This document shows, piece after piece, positions 21,767 through 33,230 of a DNA stretch of 64,000 nucleotides. This stretch comes from Ophthalmolycus amberensis. Its lineage: Eukaryota > Chordata > Actinopteri > Perciformes > Zoarcidae. The translations under genes and the position numbers were made by a program. Each line of letters opens with the position of its first letter. Within the stretch, counting starts at the first letter, position 1. The DNA is taken from contig JAFEUB010001064.1 of NCBI GenBank assembly GCA_024529925.1, positions 62,001 to 126,000 on the forward strand, written 5' to 3'. The notes below the pieces were generated by a model. It searched no databases. It saw nothing but the letters and a program-made list of their open reading frames with translations, and was not told where the DNA came from.

Positions 21767-24339
21767 CTGCAGGGGCATTGAGAGATTCAATTCAAATACA
21801 TACAAAGAAAATGTGTACTAATTCAGGGACTGGATCCTGGATCCGAAGACGCAAGGCCAGGTTGAATCCCAAATCAGGCAGTCTGACAACACAGAGATTT
21901 AAATAATGGTGCTTTCAGGTGAAACAGAGTAAATGATCTTGACTTTCGACTATCTGAAGGTAAACAATACATAAAAGTAGGACCAAATAAGCAGAACTGA
22001 AACAATTATTAAATGGATGAATTGGTAAACTGCCAGAAATGAATCTGCAACCATTTTGATAATCAATACATCTTTAGTTTTTCAAGCAGAGACACAATAC
22101 TTGTCTGGCTGCTTTCCTCTGGTTTATATAATTATAAACTGAACATCTTTGAGTTTCCAACAAGACATCTGAAGACATCCACTTAGAGAATGGAAAACCA
22201 TTTATAACATTCATGACGAAAAGGAAAAAGAAGAAATAGAATGTAATGAAGCTCGAGCGTAAGTTCAGACAGGAAGACCATACTCTCGCATGCCTAAACC
22301 CATAGTTTATCTCCCAAACATCTGCCATCACTCCTCATGCATGCACACAGTATTTCCTTGCTGTCATTGTTCGGGGCTGTCAATCATGATATCAGCTGTC
22401 TCGATCAGCTGGTCTCTCTAGCCAATAGCACAACGACACAAGGACATGGTTAGCCTATCATCTTGCTGCTGTCTTTCTTTAAATATGATTGTGTCTCTAC
22501 CTTCAGTTCGTTCAAGCTGCTGTTGCGCAACCCTCCACCTCCCCATCTCCGCCCAATCTTCGCAGATTCATCAACTTCATCAACTCAACATTCTATCAAC
22601 CTCATCAGCCACCATCACCACCAGTGTCTGGACTCCACGGGGGGATTTATATTGTTGGCGCTCAGGGCAATCACAGCTCAATCACAAATCTCCTCGTTGA
22701 GTTCAAGAGCCAAAAATGTCTGCGTAACTCAATAACTCGTCTGTCATAATAAATGTTAACTACTAATCATTCACTTGTCTCTCCTGACTGAAATGACTTC
22801 GTAAAACACTTCCACTATTCTACGGTAACCACAGCACCAGTCTGTGTAAATTGTATTTGCTGCTATATTATGTCAGTCTCTGACTAATACGATGAAAAGA
22901 AAGGATTAGTCTTCCTATGTTTAGACAGCTCCTTCTGTAGCTGCTAAAATGATAAAGAAGGTAATCACTGCGAGGTGGAGCTAGCCGATAAGAGCTCCCA
23001 AGAAGGCTTTTCTCCTTTGTCCGAAATTTCTATTCATTTTGTCAGAAGTGCAATCACTTTTCGGTTTGTCACAGATTCACGACACAGCAGCAGTACATTG
23101 CTCATGGCGGGCTTCATTTAAGCACACCATCTGTCATTTTAGAAAATGACAGACATGAGGAACTGCAGTGATTGTGAAGAAAGAGTTATCCCTAAAATGG
23201 CTTGCCACCCCCTTTGCCTTCGAGAACATAATCATAGGAAATAAGAGAGGAGGAAGAAGAGAAAAACATGTTTGTCTGCCTTTGATTCATGAAATATAAT
23301 ATTAAAAAAGTGATGCACTCCACTCCGTAAAATGTTTTTTGGTGCGTAAGCTCCTTATGAAAGCAACCTCAGAGACAAAAAAACAGAGCCACAGTTAATT
23401 TTATTGCTTGACTAATGAATTAAATTCAACACAGATAATTGATGGCCACACACTCGACATCCAGACAAACTTGAGTGCAGTCCGTTAAGTGTGCTCTAGT
23501 CCTTGGTGAGCAGATCAATGTTTCAGTACATAGCTGCTCACCTATGTCCTTCAAAACTCTAATTGTTTTGTTTCTAAATACCATTTATTCAAGTCAAGAA
23601 AAACATATTTACAAGTTCCAGCTATGGCTGCTGCCAATCATTGTATTAAAATGAGACACTGGCAACACAAATCACCTGCTGTTATTAAATCTATTTAAAT
23701 ATGTGGAAAAGATAACACAGTTTTGCCATAATAAACCCATCTATTGTGTCAGCTTCCTAACCTGCTAGTGCAGAGAAGGAAAATGTCAGTAGAAAATCAG
23801 TTCACACCTCTAAGTCTCCATAGCATCCTAGAAACATTTACAGTTTGCATTGTAGTTGTCTCTATATATATCTGTTGTAGACTCTACTGTGTCGCTGAAG
23901 CCACAGAAAACGAAGAGGGTCTAAAGGACAGCCCATCAATTTAAAAAGAGCAGTGTTTAACCCCTGCTTGTTAGCTGTTACACTGAAAGGCTGTGACAGG
24001 GGGTTGATACAGACTGCATGGCGACCAGTGATAATCAGTCAGAGGCTCATCTAGTGGGGCGATGTTAGTCCACTCAAACTGTTCAACCTGCATCCACAAA
24101 CTGCTTGTCATGTGTCAACTTCACTGTATTTGTGTGTGGGTTTTTTGAGACTCCCTGATATCGCCTGATTATCTGTAACCAATCAGAGATCTCCTCCGTT
24201 TTCAACCAATCACATGAGATCGCCCCCAAGGGGGCACACTCTTGTGTAATACAGAGGTCGGGAACGGGGTGGAAAGAGAACCTAAAGTTGGCTTTTGTGG
24301 TCCAAACATTTGACTTGTGCATCTCAGCTAAGTGTTGAA
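21767..24339. other. Intronic sequence, mostly unassigned
   Basis: No gene signal. Bases 22380-22755 are GC-richer than their flanks, with several open frames of chance length and a polyA-like aataaa near 22749. This may be an unclassified repeat, but I cannot name it. Confidence 0.3.
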
Positions 24340-24853
24340 ACAATCAAACGTGGGCAGATAAGTCTGTAAGATCCCCAAAGAATCCAAACAAAGGGATGGA
24401 GGTCACATCCACGATGTTAAGGGAAAAAGAATGTCACCAGCATGTTACTCTTTGACATTAGCTAAGTTGTTACCACTCCTGTAAAATTCGCCTAAAACGC
24501 GAATGAAAATCCAAGGTATACCCAAAGTAAATTGAAAGCTGTTCTTGAACCATTGGGAGTACATGCATGGTTTTGGTCTCTTTTGAAAGGTAACACTCTG
24601 ACGTTTTTTCCCCAAGAGTCAGAATCACTGCAAGTGCTACTGGCATTGAGTAATAGAAGTTGGAACACACTGAAATAGGTTTTTATTTCCGCCTGAATAT
24701 TTCTTTGCAAACAGATGCCTGCAGATGACGATAGCTGGGACTTATTAGCTGGGAAACACAATGGGACCTCAGCATGAAGCCTTACCTAGTCCAAGTTCAA
24801 ATTTGATAACAATACCACAAAAAATTAATATTTTACTCAGGGTATGTCTAGGC

Positions 24854-25521
24854 CAGAGGTCTTCAACAGGGGGTCCGCGACCCCTAGGGGGTCCGCGGAG
24901 GTACTGCAGGGGGTCCGCGAAATTTTGGTTGATTAGACAATGACATTTTCTTTCTTAACATGAATCTGTCCATTATTTTAATAGTTGAGTATTGTATGAA
25001 AGATAACAGGTATCTTTATGCATGGCAGTGGCACTAATAGGCCATCACTCATTTTTTTGTTTCCACATTTATGTTTAAAATGAAAACATCAGTTTGAATA
25101 TCTTGTATGCATGATTATCATGCAATTGACAGACAATGTTGATATTGGCATTGGTATCAGCTGACAAGGTGTGTTTATAAATGGCAGTGGCACGGCCTCC
25201 CTACTCACTGTGCCTTACACATGTTTAACATAAAAACATGAATATATGAACCTGTGTATTATTTGAATAGCTTAGTATTGAATGCACAATAAAGAGGTAT
25301 GTTTATTCGGCCGGGGGCATTCGTATTGTGCCGCTAGAGGTGAAATTCTTGGACCGGCGCAAGACGGACGAAAGCGAAAGCATTTGCCAAGAATGTTTTC
25401 ATTAATCAAGCACTAGGCCCAGTTTAATATAAAACACAATTTTATACAATATATATAGTCGGGGGTCCCTGCTCCATCTCAGTTTGGGGGCCCTTGGCCT
25501 GAAAAACGTTGAAGACCCCTG
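24854..25521. mobile_element. Non-autonomous hAT element carrying an 18S rRNA fragment
   Basis: A perfect 8-bp target duplication gtctaggc flanks it (24846-24853 and 25522-25529). Terminal inverted repeats are cagaggtcttcaac on the left and gttgaagacccctg on the right, 13 of 14 matching. Subterminal GGGTCCGCG repeats occur on the left and ggggtccc/ggggcccttgg on the right. No transposase frame exists in its 668 bp. Bases 25308-25410 are 18S rRNA sequence. Confidence 0.9.
25308..25410 (+). pseudogene. 18S rRNA fragment (103 bp) inside a hAT element
   Basis: The text reads as the central domain of eukaryotic small-subunit rRNA: cggccgggggcattcgtatt, gccgctagaggtgaaattct, tggaccggcgcaagacggac, gcatttgccaagaatgtttt and attaatcaag. 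I see no difference from the fish 18S consensus as I remember it, including the fish form gacgaaagcgaaagc. The similarity stops sharply on both sides. It is too short to act as rRNA. It is on the plus strand, antisense to fat3. Confidence 0.92.
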
Positions 25522-25925
25522 GTCTAGGCGCTTTCTAAAAAAGGACATTTGGGGACCCATGATAACCATAGTAACATACCTAGGCTGTGTAGAAATGTGT
25601 ATTCATAATTCAAACTAAAGCTTATTTATGTCTAAATACAGTTATCTATAAGTTATTTCACCATTATTTACTTTCCTAAATTCTCCAAAACTCGGAGTGG
25701 TAACAGGTTTCAAACTAAAGCTAGGCTAAGAGGAGACACGATCAGCCTGTATTAGTTCGATATGTTAGTACTATGACAGCTGAGCGAAGTTCGTTAACGC
25801 TATCTCAGGCTTACCTTGCCTTCATCATCGTGGATGTAACCTTCAATCCAGTTGCTGTTTTGCTTTCTTTGAATTGTTTTGGGTATCCTTACGGACTTAT
25901 CTGCCCACATTTAGTTGTTTTAACA

Positions 25926-26410
25926 CAATTAGACCATTTCCCTGTGTTGTGAACGAAGAAGCTGAAAACTGAAATGTGATATTAACAACGATATCAAAAA
26001 TTCTTTAACCTTAAAATTCTAACTAATAAACTGCTCTTAGGACCCCTAGGTCCTAGGTGGTTGGACCCTCAATTTACCATGTGCCTGGATAGACTCACAG
26101 CAGATAAGACACAACAGCTTGGTGTCAGTCTTGACCCAAACTGAATTATGAAGTATAAGACCCACATCAGGGCTGAGCCTACAAGCTTTTATGCCACCAC
26201 CTCTCCTTTTTTACGAGCATCTACATTCCTGCAGGAAAACACAGAGACACATCTAATTGTTAACAAAAGACTTAACGAAACTGAGTTTTGATGCAAAATA
26301 ACATGTATCTACATTGATATGTTATGCTGAGCTAACATATGTTTAGTAATAGGAAGAGTGCTTTGACATAAACTGATTCCTTGAGATATAATCCACATCA
26401 GTGATTAATA
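25926..26410. other. Intronic sequence, nothing recognised
   Basis: No motif, repeat end or coding signal identified. Confidence 0.35.
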
Positions 26411-27643
26411 GGGGTGTCACGGATCACAAACCTCACGGTTCGGTTCGGATCACGGTTCAGGGGTCACGGTTCGGATCATTTTTCGGATCAACAAAGAAAA
26501 GGGGAGGAGACAAATATATCTTTGCTTTCCATTTATTAATTAAAGTACTTTAAGAACACTTAAAGCAAAGAACTTTGGGCTATAGTCTTACATGAAAACA
26601 AAAATATTGAATATGTCCAATTTGAAACAAAATGAAATAAATAAATAAATAAAAAACATTCAAGAATACTCAATTCTGATATCCTCGTCCTTTCATCAAT
26701 ATTGAAAGAAAGAAACAGCCAGTGAGCTAGCTTCCACTGTTTACACTGAACTGAACTGCTCAGCAACAACTTGGGTCTATGTTTACTTCCTGTCAGGTTA
26801 TGCCATTCAAATACACAATAATGTTTACCATTACTGTGACATTATTTTCAAAAAGATGAGAATATCTCCATTGTCTGGGGAGAGGGTTGACCTTTCTGTG
26901 GTGACTGGAATATTATTGGGCCTGTCTAGCTTCACTCTGACGCTTCTGTCAGCACCTGAACCAGGTGTGTGTGTGTGTGACTCTCACAGAGGGGGCGTGT
27001 CTACAGCACCGGACTAAGAATCACTCCGCCGTGGTGAAAGCGGTCACAGTCTTTTCCTTCTCACAGACGCCTGGAACAGCTTCATACTGAAGTGGGTGCG
27101 TGAGTGGATTTCGTAGCGTGGCTCAAGCATTTTAACCAGATTTAGAAATCCTTTGTTTTCTACAACGGAGTGTCCCCGTCGCTGACAGACGGGATGGTGG
27201 CTCTTCATATGTGTGGACATGCCGATGTTTTGCCGTCTTTCTCTTTAAATAACGCCTACATACTGTAACGGTTTCGTCCACCACCCTCATCCGTCATTAT
27301 ATGTTACAGGGAAGACAAAATGTTCCCAAACTTGCGACTTAAATGACGCCGCGGCTTCTGACGTTCCTCCGCTCGCCATGACTTCACCGTTAAATGCTTC
27401 TAAGCTGCTCCGTTCACGTGAACACACTACTGCTTTATATCTGTTCACTGACACTCTGCATTGATATTCGGGCACTTGTTACTTGAAAAGGAACAGCAAC
27501 AGTAGAACTTTATTACACACTATGATGATTACGCTGTAAAAAAAAAAGAAAAAAAATACTCGATTGATCCGCGGTTCACAAGTGATCCGAACCGTGAGGG
27601 CTGATCCGAACGGATCACGGATCGATCCGTGATCCGTGACACC
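26411..27643 (-). mobile_element. hAT relic with GATCCG-rich inverted ends (copy A)
   Basis: The left end is ggggtgtcacggatcac followed by repeated cggttcggatca. The right end is the inverted form, ending gatccgtgatccgtgacacc. It is clearly related to the copy at 57362-58338: shared text includes tttttcggatca, agaatatct and gatgattacgctgtaaa/gatgattaaactgtaaa. The region 27040-27310 corresponds to the BED-finger part of the other copy but is more degenerate. The target duplication cannot be read. Confidence 0.7.
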
Positions 27644-27779
27644 TTAGATTTCTATTTCATTCAAATTCTATTTACTTAAATACTCATACTAAGCTGTAGA
27701 TAAAACCTTAAATATGACTATACTTTGATATTAATAATTGAATAAGATCCTGTCACATAGGTATTTTCTTTTTTCTTTA

Positions 27780-29480
27780 AGTATGTTGATTAAGTATGTT
27801 GATTGCCCCAGGTAGATCAGAATATCATCTGCGTAGCAGGCCAATTTGCGTTCCGTCACTTTAATAGTAATTCCTCTAATATCTTAATTTTGTCTGATGT
27901 ATTGAGCAAGCGCCTCCAAATATAATGCGAAGAGTAGTGGTGACCACGCACAACCCTGTCTTGTACCTCTTTCTAGATTGAAATAGTTTGATAATTATCC
28001 GTTGATTTTAATCCTGGCGGTGGGATTGTCATATAATGCCTGAATAGTTTTAATAATTGTCTCATGGAGACCAAATCTATGAAGGACTCTATAAAGAAAA
28101 GTCCAGTTAACAGAGTGAAAAGCCTTTTCAGCATCTACGCTTATCACTATTGCTTCGATGTTATTTTTTTGTATATGATCCATAATGTGTAGTGTCCTTC
28201 GTATATTATCTTGTGTTTGGCATTGTTGTATAAACCCCGTCTGATCATTACGTATCAGCATGGGTAAAAACTCCTCTAATGGTCTTGCCATGATGGAGGT
28301 GAATAATCTATAATCTATATTTAGAACATTCCATTTTATCCTTGCCTTCTTTCGGAATAGCTGAAATTATTGCTTCTTTCCAGCTGGGTGGCGTTTGCGC
28401 CTGTTTTAAGTTCAGTGTGGGACGTATCACAGGGATCAGGCTCATTGTTTAATTCCTTATACCACTCTGATCCTGGGGACTTGCTTAATTGTAACCGAAT
28501 TGCAGATCTTAGTTCATCTTCCGTTATATCTGCCGTCATCCTTCTTTTTTGTTCTTCATTTAAAGTGGGCAACTTTAGAGCATTTAGATAGCTGTCAATT
28601 TGGGTTACATCTCCCCCTGGGACATGAGAGTATAGATTTTTGAATTTCACTTCATCGATTTTTTTATCACTTTTGTTCTTGGATCCCTAATTCTGTGAAT
28701 TGTGTTTTCTGCCATCTTCTTTTTCCGTTTCCATGCTCGTATTTTCATTGATTTGGATCTGCATAGTGTCTCTGTTTCAAAAGCATTACGTTTCTCTTGA
28801 TTTCTTCTGGAGTCAAACTGTTAATTTTGTTCCTAATTCTTCTAATTTCCACGAATGTATCTTGCGCTAAACTCAATTTGTGTTTTTTTTCTAATTCCTT
28901 CAGTTTGTTGTACAACTCCTCAAGCATTTATTCCTTGTTTTCTTCTTATATGAGGATAATGCTGTACTTTTTCATCTTAGGGCAGCCTTTAAAGTATCCC
29001 ACAGAATGGGAGGTGAAACTTCTCCATTGTCATTGAATTCCAGGTAAAGACTAATCTCTTTTCTAATTTGTTTCTTAACATCCGGATCATTGAGTAAACT
29101 TGAATTCATTTTCTATGTGGTATTCTTTGTTCTCAAGTTAAAATCAACAGAGAGGTATATGGGTGCATGGTCACTTAGATATATTGTTTATTCTATCCAT
29201 ATCTTTTCCAAATGTTATGAAATAGTCTATTCTTGTGTATAATGAAGGGGGGGGGGGGGCAGAATAATAAGTGTAATCCCGTCTGTTAGGGAAAAGGTCT
29301 CTCCATATGTCAATTAAACCAACTTCCTTAAAAAGTGTGTTGACTTTCTTCTATATGGACTTCCTGTCATGAGTCTTCGTACTGGAGGAGTCTAACTTTG
29401 GCTGTAGGTGTAAGTCCCCCCCACATATCAAGAGTCCTTCTGTTTCGATTTCATGATATTGGTGTTGTTGGTGATTTTCT
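27780..29480 (-). mobile_element. L1-type LINE relic, truncated at both ends
   Basis: Minus-strand motifs in transcript order: a degenerate endonuclease end (RIDYFITFGKDMD near 29220), a lysine/glutamate-rich helix (YNKLKELEKKHKL, 28745-28927), NLYSHVPGGDVTQIDSYLN and ITEDELRSAI (28336-28650), then the reverse transcriptase QTGFIQQCQTQDNIRRTLHI and ISVDAEKAFHSVNWTFL (27995-28291). The order and the DAEKAF block are L1-type. There are multiple stops and frameshifts. Confidence 0.8.
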
Positions 29481-30656
29481 GGAAGAAACCTAGATCGCTC
29501 CTTGATCGCTTCCTGGGGATGCATATACAGTATATTAAATAGTTTTTCAAAATTGAGTTAGCTTGAAATACATAGGTATTTTCATATATGCATCTTTTAC
29601 ATCCCCGGAGATCTTAAACCAAAATGTAAATGCACACTAATACCATGTCCTAGTAAATCCCTGTTTATTGGATCTATATTTTGTATCTACCTCAGTGTAA
29701 CAACTGTGGTAGATCCACAATTTTTCTTAGGTTACTGACTCACTAAATATTGTACCTTTATATATTAATTGTGCCAGCTTGAGGTTTACCAAAATCTGAA
29801 ATTTGAAATCATCTAAGTTTATAAATAATTTTTGTTGAGATAACAATACAATTATTCTAGTTTCCTGTCATGTCGGCCTGCAATATTTCTCTCAACTAAA
29901 GCTCACAGACCACCATCCTGTCTGTTCCAAGAGGGGGAAGCGCCAAACACTGCACCCCTTTCTTAGAAGATAACAGCAAGAATAAGTCAGAAAAAATGCT
30001 TCTCTACTCTGGACTTTCGACGCTGAAGGGTATCTCCACAACCCTGCAGGCCAAGGGAAGTGAGGGGCAGTTCTGTTCGTCTGCAGTCTCGAAGGCCCAC
30101 TGCGGTCCGAAACATCTCCACAGGCTGAGAGGACATCCAGCCAGAGTAGCAAGAAGCTGAAGAAGCTCCTTCTTTCACTCTGTTTCTAACACGCTACAAC
30201 TGTGACGAACAACTCTCAATCCGGCAAGCCAGATCTCTCCCTTGCTGCTCTGCCGGTCCTGCCTCTTGTTCCGGTCTGGTGTTCCTGACCCGTTGACTAC
30301 GGCCATTCTGTGCCATCTACATGACCTGCGATGCAATTTTTTAAACTGGCAAAGATGCAATAATGACCCCAACGGTGGGTGATAAGATGATTCAGCATCC
30401 CGCTGAGAGAGAGAGAGAACGAGATGAAACGAGGGAAAACGGTTCAAGCAGAACCTCTATGAAAAAGACGACCAGGTCCGAAGCAAACTGCCCCAGGGCG
30501 AGAGAAATTTGTGATTATTCTTGCCTTTTTGTAAATATGGCAAACGTAATTATATTTATGTAAGACCATTGTCACCATTGTGGTGAGCTGCATGCAGTTG
30601 AAAACTCAGTCAAAAAGCTAGTGAGTGATCAACTTAACATGATTCTGTCAAACTAC
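29481..30656. other. Intronic sequence, unassigned
   Basis: Bases 29885-30480 are GC-richer and carry several short open frames on both strands, none with a known motif. They may be an upstream part of the adjoining L1 relic. No better assignment is possible. Confidence 0.3.
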
Positions 30657-31381
30657 CAGGGGTGTAACGATACGCGTATTCGTATTGAACCATTCGGTAC
30701 GAGGCTCACGGTTCGGTACGCATGACGAACCGAATACGTTTGAATACGTTTTTTTTTTTTAACCTTTATTTAACCAGGTAGTCCCATTGAGATTAAAAAT
30801 CTCTTTTGCAAGATGTAAGTAACAATACAAGATGTAAGCAAGATGTAAGTAACAATACTACATAACATTAAGGAGCAGTTTTTGTTTTTTATGCTTATGT
30901 GTTGCTAAGAAGACACCCCAGAAGATGGGTCACTCAGGTATAGTTCCATCATTGTTCAAAGTCAAAGAATAACTTTATGATGTTAGTTGTAATGAAGATA
31001 AGATAAAATAAGATAATCCTTTATTAGTCCCTCAGTGGGGAAATTACAGGATTACAGCAGCATTGCTCACAAGTAATAAAATAAAGATAAAAATCAAGTA
31101 ATATAATAAACTAAACAGTAAACAGTAGAACAGTAATAAAATAAGACAGTAAGAAGAGTATTAGATATACTAAATATGCCAGTATATACAGAATATACAG
31201 AATATACAGAATATACAGGCGGATCAGGTAAATATATAAAGGTAAATGAATAAATATATTTTAAAATCAAGTACATTTCTCTGGCATTTATAGTTTTCTA
31301 CTGTACCGAAACGTACCGAACCGTGGCTCCACTGTATCGTACCGAACCCAACCGTGACTTTTGTGAACCGTTACACCCCTA
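30657..31381. mobile_element. Non-autonomous hAT with perfect 8-bp target duplication
   Basis: It is flanked by caaactac on both sides (30649-30656 and 31382-31389). It starts caggggtgtaacgatacg and ends gtgaaccgttacacccct plus a, with further inverted cggttcggtacg/cgtaccgaacc subterminal motifs. The inside holds two unrelated LINE 3'-end fragments, near 30757-30812 (tttatttaaccaggtagtcc) and 30990-31060 (ataatcctttattagtccct), instead of a transposase. Confidence 0.9.
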
Positions 31382-31634
31382 CAAACTACTGTGTCAAAGG
31401 GCATACATATATGAACTTGCATGTACTAAATTGCAGATGTTGAATGAGCGCTAAACTCACACAAACATTACAAAGCAGGGTTCAAAATTCTTGTTTCATT
31501 TTGCTGACACAGAGGTTTTTACAGAGGGGATTTTCAATATCTCTTTATATCACTACATAAACCAGCCAATACTGACAATGACCATTAAAAAGGGAATAAC
31601 ATGTTCTTTAAATTTCGCTATTAACGATATATTC

Positions 31635-31750
31635 CATTCAATTCAATTTTATTTGTAGAGCCTAATATCACAAATCTGTCTCAGTGGGCTTTACAACATG
31701 CTGTCTTTGAACCCTTGCATTGGAAAAGGGAAAAACTCCCCCAAAAAAAC
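31635..31750. repeat. LINE 3'-end fragment
   Basis: The text attcaattttatttgtagag, caaatctgtctcagtgggct and ttacaacatgctgtc is a widespread fish LINE tail. No coding part is attached. Confidence 0.6.
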
Positions 31751-32319
31751 ACATCAACAACAAACCAGAATATGAATAGGAATGAATCTGGAAAGTTGTG
31801 TAAGTGCTACTGAAGTGGAGATTTCACACTCAGAGTCTGAGAAAATTCTCATTTTGAGATATGTATTGTATTCTATACATTACAGGTAACCAGGGTAAAA
31901 TAATGAACTAACTATAACTAACTATGCGCAGCAACCCACCGGTTCCCCCTCAGGTTAACACTGTGAGCTCTGTCTGTACTTTCAATGTAGTTTGCGCCAC
32001 CAACATGTTGAGTCGTTGAGAAGCAAATGAAATGCTCACTATCTCCGATCTTGCACCTTTAAGTCGAGGTGGAATTCTCACCAACCACTCCATGTATCTC
32101 CATATTCAATAAACTTATATTATGTTACAGTAGTTCCATACTTGGGTCACGTGGTGAGGAAACCCCATTCCAATGGCAAATATATATGAACTTGCATGTA
32201 CTAAATTTCAGATGTTGAATGTTGTCTAAACACAAGGAACCCTTCAGAGCTGTGTCTATCATCTACCCTCTGCTGCCCCTATCACACTGATGTTTTCATT
32301 CTTTGTCCTGTATCGCTTA

Positions 32320-32320
<1 letters not shown>

Positions 32321-32382
<62 letters not shown>
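32321..32382. repeat. (CA)31 microsatellite beside the 62-bp exon
   Basis: 62 uninterrupted bases of CA on the plus strand. In the fat3 transcript it is (TG)31 and starts at intron base 11 after the donor of the 62-bp exon. Confidence 0.98.
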
Positions 32383-32384
<2 letters not shown>

Positions 32385-32392
32385 GTCCTCAC

Positions 32393-32454
32393 CTCTAAAA
32401 CGTGTTCCGTTTGTTGTTCACGGTCCAGTTTCCTGGAGGTTGTGGTGATCAGAC
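32393..32454 (-). CDS. fat3: FAT3-like cadherin, 62-bp exon
   Basis: This short exon has acceptor TTTTCTGTCTCAG (AG at 32456-32455) and donor GTGAGG (32392-32387). It enters in phase 1, completing the Gly codon started by the 61-kb exon, and leaves in phase 0. It encodes about 20 residues, including TTSRKLDREQQTEHVLE, where LDRE is the conserved mid-repeat cadherin motif. On its own it would be missed by length-based ORF calling. The phase agreement on both sides and the continuity of the cadherin repeat are what support it. A (TG)31 tract starts at base 11 of the following intron. Confidence 0.9.
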
Positions 32455-32779
32455 CTGAGACAGAAAACAGCAAAGAAAACAATTAGATAAAAGACAAACA
32501 CACACACCGTGGTGCCAGTAAGCCAAATGAGCAGAGTGACATTGTAATTAGTTGTAGGTGTCAGAGATGATGGCTTTTTCTATTAACATTGAATGAGAGA
32601 AGGGGAGAGGAAGAAAGAGAGCGAGCAACAGATGCAGTCATTCGTGAGTGTTTTGAATGTTTAACTGAATAATAAAGAGGGCTTTAAAAAAGGGAGAGGA
32701 GGGAGGCGTGTTCTTTAGATCTTGCATACGTTTAAATCACAGTATCATCATCATACACTTGGATGCTAACATCTGAACA
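32455..32779. other. Intronic sequence upstream of the 62-bp exon
   Basis: It holds the acceptor TTTTCTGTCTCAG. The rest has no recognised feature. Confidence 0.4.
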
Positions 32780-32789
32780 TACTTGAGGA

Positions 32790-33230
32790 AGATCATTAAT
32801 ATCCATTCAAATAAGATTGGCCGTAAAATAGACCCTTGGACGACCCCTATTGTACAACTAGCATATGACTCTAGTACATTGTTATATGTACTAGAGCTTA
32901 TTTTCAAGGATTTCATCCAGTACAGGGCATCAACAGATCAATAAAATGTAGACATTTGAAAGTAAAAGATTAGGATTGATTGTGTCAAATCTAAAATCAT
33001 GCTTCCAACAGCACCACTTTCATCAAGATAACATTTGATATATTTAACAAAACATCTATTTGCTGCGTCTATTAAATGATGCTTTTGGTGTAGAGAAGAT
33101 TCACCTTCATTTAAATGACAGACTAAATGATATAATAAATACAAGCTTTATTGACAGATTTATCAGATGAGTTAAAGTTATAAACTTATATTTCTTAACA
33201 AATCAATATTAAAGACAACTATTGACTAAG
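32790..33230 (-). mobile_element. Decayed LINE reverse transcriptase fragment
   Basis: On the minus strand, bits of a non-LTR reverse transcriptase remain: FVKYIKCYLDESGAV, LYWMKSLKISS and GVVQGSILRPILFEWIL (a decayed GVPQGSILGPLLF block). There are several stops. The clade cannot be given, and the upstream boundary is uncertain. Confidence 0.45.

Larger units (their letters stand above)
24340..25925. mobile_element. Element with long imperfect inverted ends, unclassified
   Basis: The left arm (24340-24480) includes gtgggcagataagtctgtaa, ggtcacatccacgatg and gttgttaccactcc. The right arm (25690-25925) contains their inverted counterparts: gttacatccacgatg, gtgggcagataagtccgtaa and gttaccactcc when read on the minus strand. 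The arms differ by small indels. No transposase is visible. A younger hAT-type element (24854-25521) sits between the arms. The outer ends and target duplication are not resolved, so the family (Mutator- or Kolobok-like?) is unknown. Confidence 0.5.

Noticed and set aside
22446..22749. Three overlapping plus-strand frames rich in His, Ser and Pro
   Set aside because: All three frames are open because the stretch is CA/CT-rich. No motif or splice signal supports coding.
24083..24761. Minus-strand open frames of 66-89 codons
   Set aside because: They fall across the arms of an inverted-repeat element and in plain intron. No cadherin motif and no phase-matching splice sites, so not additional fat3 exons.
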